Source of the DNA: HGM04593 sp045631205
Lineage (GTDB): Bacteria; Bacteroidota; Bacteroidia; Bacteroidales; Bacteroidaceae
Direction of reading: 5' to 3'
Assembly: GCA_045631205.1 (NCBI GenBank)
Contig: JAZQUI010000034.1
Location: forward strand, 1-23,378
Length of the DNA: 23,378 bases
Shown: positions 16,301 to 21,275 of the stretch, one piece after another
Position numbering within the stretch: position 1 is the stretch's first letter
How the letters are laid out: each line of letters opens with the position of its first letter
Notes under the pieces: generated by a model
What the model was told of the DNA's origin: nothing
The model's database searches: none
The model's input: the letters and a program-made list of their open reading frames with translations, nothing else
Made by a program: the position numbers and the translations under genes

Positions 16301-17088
16301 ACGGTATGTCGGCAGACCGTCGCGAGAAATCGGGCGTGCGTGCTGCCATTATCCGCGAGAAGGGTACAAACGGCGAGCGTGAAATGGCTTATGCTATGTA
16401 CCTTGCAGGTTTCGATGTTAAGGATGTTACAATGACCGATCTTATCAGCGGTCGCGAGACTCTCGACGAGGTTAACTTCATTGTATTCTGTGGTGGTTTC
16501 TCTAACTCTGACGTTCTTGGCTCTGCAAAGGGCTGGGCGGGAGGTTTCCTCTACAATCCTGCAGCGAAAGCAGCTCTCGACCGTTTCTATTCACGCGAGG
16601 ATACTCTCTCGCTCGGTATCTGTAACGGTTGCCAGTTGATGATGGAGCTTAACCTCATCAATCCCTCTCACGAGCAGCGCGGTTATATGCGTCATAACAA
16701 CTCTCACAAGTTCGAGTCTTCGTTCGTGGGTGTAAGCGTGCCCGAAAACAACAGCGTGCTCTTCGGCTCGTTGTCGAACAGCCGTCTTGGTGTTTGGGTA
16801 GCTCACGGTGAGGGCAAGTTCGACCTTCCTTACGCCGAGGAGAAGTACAACATTGTAGCTCGCTATGCTTATAGCGACTATCCTGCCAACCCCAACGGTT
16901 CGGCTTACAATGTAGCTGCTCTTGCAAGTGCCGACGGCCGTCACGTGGCTATGATGCCTCACCCCGAGCGCGCTATCTTCCCCTGGCAGTGTGCTACCTA
17001 TCCCGCAGCAAACATCGCCGACGATGTTACTCCCTGGATAGAGATTTTCCGCAACGCATACAACTGGGTTGCCGAAAAAACCAAATAA
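13387..17088 (+). CDS. purL: Phosphoribosylformylglycinamidine synthase, large single-chain form
   Basis: This 1233-residue enzyme makes FGAM from FGAR, ATP and glutamine in de novo purine synthesis. It is the large form that fuses the PurS-like N-terminal domain, the linker, the duplicated PurM-like synthetase and the glutaminase. The N-terminal region shows GPRREMITPWSTNAVEI and FAQINSEHCRHKIFGG. The synthetase has KAETHNFPTTVEPFNGASTGTGGEIRDR. The C-terminal class I glutaminase carries the nucleophile C1079 in LGICNGCQL and the H1192/E1194 pair in MMPHPERA. Start and length match known long PurL proteins. It is flanked by a candidate regulated promoter and a hairpin terminator, so it is probably monocistronic. 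Confidence 0.98.
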   Translation: MIYFFSTPSRTVIATEASSALQAQDVEKLCWLYGEATLIEGEQVEGCFVGPRREMITPWSTNAVEITQNMGLSGILRIEEYFVVKDENAEYDPMLQRMYKGLDQQIFKVDIEPRPIEFIEDLDSYNEQEGLALSKEEIDYLHRVEGELGRKLTDSEVFGFAQINSEHCRHKIFGGTFIIDGEEMPSSLFAMIKRTTNENRNSIISAYKDNVAFAQGPVVEQFAPADHSMPDYFVIKDIETVISLKAETHNFPTTVEPFNGASTGTGGEIRDRMGGGKGSWPIAGTAVYMTSYPRTYNDRKWEDLLPVRKWLYQTPEQILIKASNGASDFGNKFGQPLICGSVLTFEHKENDEVYGYDKVIMLAGGVGYGTRRDCLKGAPEKGNKVIVMGGDNYRIGLGGGSVSSVDTGRYSSGIELNAVQRANAEMQKRAYNVVRALCEDETNPVVSIHDHGSAGHVNCLSELVEECGGLIDMSALPVGDKTLSAKEIIANESQERMGLLIKEDAIEYVKKVADRERAPMYVVGETTGDARFAFEQADGKRPFDLSVSQMFGSSPKTYMIDKTVERRYKDAVYSEDKIEEYLTDVLRLEAVACKDWLTNKVDRSVTGKIARQQCQGEIQLPLSDCGVVTLDYRGKKGIATSIGHAPQAALASPAKGSVLAVAEALTNIALAPLANGIKSISLSANWMWPCRSQEGEDARLYRGVEALSDFCCDLKINVPTGKDSLSMTQKYPDGTKVISPGTVIVSAGGEVSDVRKVVSPVMVNEAKSAFYHIDFSFDALRLGGSAFAQSLNCVGDDVPTVQNPEYFAEAFDTVQKLVNEGIIMAGHDVSAGGLITTLLEMCFANTTGGMEINLDSVAEKDIVKLLFAENPALVIQVADKDKCRMQQILDDAGICFVKIGVPSAKRQIAVAKEKRTRLFDIDHYRDVWYDSSYLMDRKQSFNGCADERLKNYKNQPLRYRMPAGFKGMLDAYGMSADRREKSGVRAAIIREKGTNGEREMAYAMYLAGFDVKDVTMTDLISGRETLDEVNFIVFCGGFSNSDVLGSAKGWAGGFLYNPAAKAALDRFYSREDTLSLGICNGCQLMMELNLINPSHEQRGYMRHNNSHKFESSFVGVSVPENNSVLFGSLSNSRLGVWVAHGEGKFDLPYAEEKYNIVARYAYSDYPANPNGSAYNVAALASADGRHVAMMPHPERAIFPWQCATYPAANIADDVTPWIEIFRNAYNWVAEKTK

Positions 17089-17106
17089 AGTAAATTCTTG
17101 AATTTG

Positions 17107-17138
17107 AAGAGGCTGTCTGCATCCGCCGACAGCCTCTT
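17107..17138 (+). terminator. Hairpin terminator after purL
   Basis: Arms 17107-17117 and 17128-17138 (AAGAGGCTGTC with its complement) form a perfect 11-bp stem with a 10-base loop, followed by a modest T-rich tail. It sits 18 bases after the purL stop and only 15 bases before the next start codon. It therefore also forms part of the leader of the following gene. Confidence 0.8.
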
Positions 17139-17153
17139 ATATGTTTTGCAACA

Positions 17154-17699
17154 ATGAACGTGGGATTATTCAAACTCTTCTTCACATTCTTGAAGTTGGG
17201 ACTTTTTACCATAGGCGGCGGGTATGTGATGATACCTTTGATTGAACGCGAGGTGGTCGATAAGTATGGCTGGCTTGAGCGTCGCGACTTTGTCGATTTG
17301 CTTGCCGTAGCACAGTCGGCTCCCGGTGTGCTTGCAGTGAATATGTCCATTTTTGTGGGGTATAAATTGCGTGGTGTACGCGGCTCTGTAGCTGCGGCTT
17401 TTGGCAATGTGCTTCCCTCGGTGGTTATAATATTATGCATCGCACTCTTCTTTAACCGCTTTCGCGAGTACGAGGCGGTTAATAATATCTTTATGGGAAT
17501 ACGCCCTGCGGTGGTTGCCCTTATAGCCTCTCCTGTATTTTCTGTGGCAAAGAGTGCAAAGATTGGGTGGACAAATGTGTGGATACCCATAGTGTCGGCT
17601 CTGCTCATTGTAGCCTTTGGTGTTTCTCCTATATATATAATACTTGCTGCCGGTATAGGTGGTTTTATATGGGGTAGAATGAAAGGAGGTCGCGTATGA
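17154..17699 (+). CDS. Chromate transporter family protein, first short subunit
   Basis: This 181-residue membrane protein is one half of a paired short-chain CHR (ChrA-type) transporter. The family signature FTIGGGYVMIPLIEREVV (18-35) and AVAQSAPGVLAVNMSIFVGY follow the usual order, and five or six hydrophobic helices are visible. Such short proteins usually occur as adjacent pairs that together equal one full-length ChrA. Family members are credited with chromate efflux in exchange for sulfate, but many in gut bacteria have no tested substrate. The gene overlaps its partner by four bases (ATGA). No promoter of its own is evident between the purL terminator and its start. Confidence 0.88.
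   Translation: MNVGLFKLFFTFLKLGLFTIGGGYVMIPLIEREVVDKYGWLERRDFVDLLAVAQSAPGVLAVNMSIFVGYKLRGVRGSVAAAFGNVLPSVVIILCIALFFNRFREYEAVNNIFMGIRPAVVALIASPVFSVAKSAKIGWTNVWIPIVSALLIVAFGVSPIYIILAAGIGGFIWGRMKGGRV
17682..17690 (+). promoter_or_regulatory. Strong Shine-Dalgarno site of the second chromate-transporter gene
   Basis: AAAGGAGGT, near perfectly complementary to the 16S rRNA tail, sits inside the end of the first gene, five bases before the ATG at 17696. Most genes in this window lack such a site, so it supports this start and independent reinitiation on the second gene. Confidence 0.75.
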
Positions 17700-18283
17700 A
17701 TATTCTGTTGCAACTTTTCTACACCTTCCTGAAGGTGGGTCTTTTCTCTTTTGGCGGCGGGTATGGTATGCTTTCGGTAATTCAGGGAGAGATTGTGACG
17801 CGCCATGCCTGGCTCACCGGTGCGCAATTTACCGATATTGTGGCAGTGAGCCAAATGACTCCCGGACCCATTGGCATAAACTCTGCAACTTATGTGGGTT
17901 ACACTGCGGCTTTGAATGCGACAGGTTCGCCGACAGTGGCAGTGGCCGGTTCTCTGCTCGCTTCGCTTGCCGTGATGTTGCCATCGTTTGTGATAATGCT
18001 CACCATAAGCCGTTATTTTATGAAATATTGTAAACACCACTCGGTAGAGAGTGTGTTTGCGGCGTTACGCCCTGCAGTGGTGGGTTTGATTGCTTCGGCG
18101 GCTCTGTTGCTGATGACCGAGGAGAATTTCGGTTCATTGCAAGGCTCTCCTATGCAGTTTGCTGTGAGCGTTCTGCTTTTTGCTACAGCTTTTATTGCTG
18201 CTAAAAAGTATAGAATAAGTCCTATTTTGATAGTAATTGCAGCCGGAACTTTTGGCGGGCTTTTCTATTCGTTTTTAGGATAA
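17696..18283 (+). CDS. Chromate transporter family protein, second short subunit
   Basis: This 195-residue partner of the preceding gene has the same fold signature, FSFGGGYGMLSVIQGEIV, followed by AVSQMTPGPIGINSATYVGY and several hydrophobic helices. The two proteins probably assemble in antiparallel orientation, as inferred for other short-chain CHR pairs. The start at 17696 overlaps the previous stop (ATGA) and is preceded by a strong ribosome binding site. Its stop at 18281-18283 runs nine bases into the end of the convergent uvrA, leaving no room for a terminator between them. Confidence 0.88.
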   Translation: MNILLQLFYTFLKVGLFSFGGGYGMLSVIQGEIVTRHAWLTGAQFTDIVAVSQMTPGPIGINSATYVGYTAALNATGSPTVAVAGSLLASLAVMLPSFVIMLTISRYFMKYCKHHSVESVFAALRPAVVGLIASAALLLMTEENFGSLQGSPMQFAVSVLLFATAFIAAKKYRISPILIVIAAGTFGGLFYSFLG

Positions 18284-21058
18284 TTGTAATTTTTCCATCA
18301 AGAACTTTCCTGTGTAAGACTTCTTGCAGGCGGCAACCTCTTCGGGTGTGCCGGCTGTGACAAGTGTACCTCCCTCTTTACCGCCTTCGGGGCCGAGGTC
18401 TATGAGGTGGTCGGCGCATTTAATCACATCCATATTGTGCTCGATAATAACCACCGAGTGTCCGCGTGCAATGAGGCGTTCGAATGATTTGAGCAGTTTC
18501 TTTATGTCGTGAAAATGCAAGCCAGTTGTGGGCTCGTCGAAGATGAAGAGAGTGGGGCGGTCGCTTTGTCGGCTCAGGTAGTAGGCGAGTTTCACACGCT
18601 GGTTCTCACCGCCTGAAAGGGTCGATGAAGATTGTCCCAGTTTGATGTATGCAAGGCCCACGTCCTGCAATGGTTGCAGGTCTTCGGCTATGCGTTTTTG
18701 GCCGTGTTCCTGGAAAAAGTTTATGGCATCGCCCACTGTCATCTCCAAAATGTCGTGTATGTTCTTGTCGTGAAACTTGACTTCGAGTACCTCTTTCTTG
18801 AATCGTTTTCCGTGGCAAGCTTCACATTCCAGTTGCAGGTCTGCCATAAACTGCATGGATACGGTTATGTGGCCTTCGCCCTTACACTCCTCGCAGCGTC
18901 CTCCCTCGGCATTGAAAGAGAAGTAGCCGGCACCGAAGCCCAATTGCTTGGCAAGGGGCTGTTGTGCAAATAGGTGGCGTATCTCGTCGTACACTTTCAG
19001 ATAGGTTGCGGGGTTCGAACGCGACGATTTTCCAATGGGGTTCTGGTCTATAAATTCAACACCGCTTATCTGTTTGAGAGCACCATCAACAGCTTCGCAT
19101 TGCCCGGGTGCGTCGGTAACCTCGCCAAAGTATCGTTTGAGCGAGCGGTATAAAATATCGCGTACAAGTGTCGATTTACCCGAGCCACTTACACCACTTA
19201 CAACGGTGAGTACGTTGAGAGGGAATTTTACATCTATACCTTTGAGGTTGTTCTCCCTTGCTCCTTTTACCATTATATAGTTGTTCCAACTACGGCGGTG
19301 TGTGGGGGTGGGTATCTGCTCTTCACCCAATAGGTATTTTACGGTGTAGCTGTTACTGCCCGGAGTGAGGTCGCGCAGGTCGCCTCGATATACGATGTTG
19401 CCACCGTATGAGCCGGCTTTTGGGCCTACATCTATTATATAGTCGGCGGCTTGAATTATCTCTTCGTCGTGTTCCACAACAACCACAGTATTGCCCAGGT
19501 CGCGCAGACGGTAGAGTACGTTTATAAGGCGTTCCGTGTCACGGCTGTGCAGGCCTATGCTCGGTTCGTCGAGAATGTATAGTGAACCCACAAGTGCGCT
19601 GCCAAGCGATGTTACGAGGTTTATGCGTTGGCTTTCACCGCCCGAAAGGCTGTTGCTCAAACGGTTGAGTGTGAGGTAGCTGAGGCCTACATCCATCAGA
19701 CAATCTACGCGGCTCTTGATTTCGGTGAGAATGCGTGCCGCAATGGCATTGTCGTGCTCGTCGAGTTGCAGGTTATCGAAAAACTCTTTCAAATGGTTTA
19801 TTGGCATCTCTATGAGTTCTGTGATGGCAGCACCTCCCACCTTTACATATGTAGCCTCTTTTTTAAGGCGTGTGCCGTGGCAGGTGGGGCAGATGGGCTT
19901 TCCGCGGTAGCGGGCAAGCATCACACGATATTGTATCTTGTATTGGTTTGCCTGCACCATCTTGAAGAAATTGTCTATGGAGATGTTTTCGCCATACTCC
20001 TCAATCCACGGGCCTTTGTGCCACAAGTAGTCTTTTTGCTCTTGTGTAAGGTTATAATATGGCTCAAATATGGGAAAATCGTCTTTTGGGGCGCGACGGC
20101 AGAATTCAGTTTTCCACTCTCCCATCTTTTCGCCTCGCCAACAGAATACGGCTCCGTCGTAAATACTCAATGTCTTGTTGGGAACCACCAGATCCTCGTC
20201 TATTCCCACAATACGACCAAAGCCCTCACAGTCGGGGCAGGCTCCAATGGGTGAGTTGAACGAGAACAGTTGCTCGCTCGGCTCTTCAAACTCAATGCCG
20301 TCGGCTTCGAAACGTGTGCTGAATGTGCAAGGTTCATCTTCGCCAATGAACTGTATGATGCAGGTACCGCCACCTTCGTAGAAGGCAGTTTCGGCCGAGT
20401 CGAGAAGGCGGCTTATGCTCTCCTGTGAGGTGGAAACAGAGAGGCGGTCGATAACAAGAAAAGGAGTGTCACCTTTCTTGTGTGTATATTCTTCAATGCG
20501 TGTGATTTCGCCATTGATGTATATGCGGGTGAAGCCTTGTTGCAGGTATATCGAAAGTTGTTCCTGCGTGTTACGCCCCTTGCGTTTGGGTATAGGCGCG
20601 AGCAATAGGAAACGTGTGCCCTCGGGGCGGCTCTTCATGCACTCGACAAGGTCTTCGGGGTTGTTCTTTTTTACCAGCTGACCGCTTATCGGTGAGTATG
20701 TTTTGCCCACACGTGCAAAAAGCAATTTGAGATATTCGTAAATCTCGGTGCTTGTACCCACGGTTGAGCGCGGGTTGCGGTTGTTTACCTTCTGTTCAAT
20801 GGCAATGGCCGGCGGTATGCCTTTTATGAAATCGCATTCGGGTTTGTTCATCTGCCCAAGAAACTGGCGGGCATAGGAGCTGAGCGACTCAACATATCGG
20901 CGTTGTCCCTCGGCGTATAGTGTGTCGAAAGCAAGAGAGGATTTTCCCGAACCAGAAAGGCCGGTTATCACCACAAGGCGACCGCGCGGTATATCCACAT
21001 CAACATTTTTCAGGTTATTCACCCTTGCGCCGCGTATGGTTATGAATTTCTGCTCCAT
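18275..21058 (-). CDS. uvrA: Excinuclease ABC subunit A
   Basis: This 927-residue damage-recognition ATPase acts in nucleotide excision repair, loading UvrB at lesions. Two ABC ATPase modules are complete: Walker A GLSGSGKS with K39 and GVSGSGKS with K628, signature motifs LSGGESQRINL and LSGGENQRVKLAY, and Walker B segments ending DEPSIGLH and DEPTTGLH. The C-terminal zinc module has C722, C725, C745 and C748. The N-terminal zinc site has CPDC and CPTC pairs. I chose the ATG at 21058 over the open frame up to 21166 because family similarity begins at EQKFITIRGARVNNLKN, and AAGGAGGA lies just upstream. The gene has its own promoter and ends in overlap with the convergent transporter gene. Confidence 0.97.
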   Translation of the reverse strand: MEQKFITIRGARVNNLKNVDVDIPRGRLVVITGLSGSGKSSLAFDTLYAEGQRRYVESLSSYARQFLGQMNKPECDFIKGIPPAIAIEQKVNNRNPRSTVGTSTEIYEYLKLLFARVGKTYSPISGQLVKKNNPEDLVECMKSRPEGTRFLLLAPIPKRKGRNTQEQLSIYLQQGFTRIYINGEITRIEEYTHKKGDTPFLVIDRLSVSTSQESISRLLDSAETAFYEGGGTCIIQFIGEDEPCTFSTRFEADGIEFEEPSEQLFSFNSPIGACPDCEGFGRIVGIDEDLVVPNKTLSIYDGAVFCWRGEKMGEWKTEFCRRAPKDDFPIFEPYYNLTQEQKDYLWHKGPWIEEYGENISIDNFFKMVQANQYKIQYRVMLARYRGKPICPTCHGTRLKKEATYVKVGGAAITELIEMPINHLKEFFDNLQLDEHDNAIAARILTEIKSRVDCLMDVGLSYLTLNRLSNSLSGGESQRINLVTSLGSALVGSLYILDEPSIGLHSRDTERLINVLYRLRDLGNTVVVVEHDEEIIQAADYIIDVGPKAGSYGGNIVYRGDLRDLTPGSNSYTVKYLLGEEQIPTPTHRRSWNNYIMVKGARENNLKGIDVKFPLNVLTVVSGVSGSGKSTLVRDILYRSLKRYFGEVTDAPGQCEAVDGALKQISGVEFIDQNPIGKSSRSNPATYLKVYDEIRHLFAQQPLAKQLGFGAGYFSFNAEGGRCEECKGEGHITVSMQFMADLQLECEACHGKRFKKEVLEVKFHDKNIHDILEMTVGDAINFFQEHGQKRIAEDLQPLQDVGLAYIKLGQSSSTLSGGENQRVKLAYYLSRQSDRPTLFIFDEPTTGLHFHDIKKLLKSFERLIARGHSVVIIEHNMDVIKCADHLIDLGPEGGKEGGTLVTAGTPEEVAACKKSYTGKFLMEKLQLS

Positions 21059-21062
21059 AAAA

Positions 21063-21070
21063 TCCTCCTT
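21063..21070 (-). promoter_or_regulatory. Strong Shine-Dalgarno site of uvrA
   Basis: On the minus strand AAGGAGGA ends four bases before the uvrA ATG. It is notable because Bacteroidetes genes usually lack such sites, and it decides the start at 21058. Confidence 0.7.
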
Positions 21071-21136
21071 TGTTGTATTATTTTGCGAAAATACATAAAA
21101 AACAGTAAGGTTGTATCCCTTTAACAAAAAATAGTG

Positions 21137-21167
21137 CAAACGTAGGCGATGGGTGCGGCAATGCAAT
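21137..21167 (-). promoter_or_regulatory. Candidate uvrA promoter
   Basis: On the minus strand TACGTTTG (21137-21144) matches the -7 consensus TAnnTTTG. ATTG (21164-21167), a near match to the -33 TTTG, lies 19 bases upstream. This is the best two-box promoter in the window. It gives a leader of about 70 bases. I see no obvious SOS-type operator around it. Confidence 0.6.
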
Positions 21168-21172
21168 AAAAA

Positions 21173-21198
21173 GCCCCGGGCAGTGAACTGTCCGGGGC
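21173..21198 (-). terminator. Terminator of the leucine-rich-repeat protein gene
   Basis: Arms 21173-21183 and 21188-21198 form an 11-bp GC-rich stem with one G-U pair and a four-base loop. On the minus strand it is followed by CTTTTTATT, a proper T-tract. It lies between the end of the repeat protein gene and the uvrA promoter, so it insulates uvrA. Confidence 0.88.
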
Positions 21199-21275
21199 GG
21201 AAGGAAAAATCAATTTCTTATTTTATTAACTTTTTCACGTTTCGGGTTAATCATTTACAACCACCTTCTTGCCGT

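Noticed and set aside
17027..18040. 337-residue minus-strand frame across the purL end and the chromate-transporter genes
   Set aside because: It is antisense to two well-supported genes, crosses the terminator and has low-complexity composition. Treated as a shadow.
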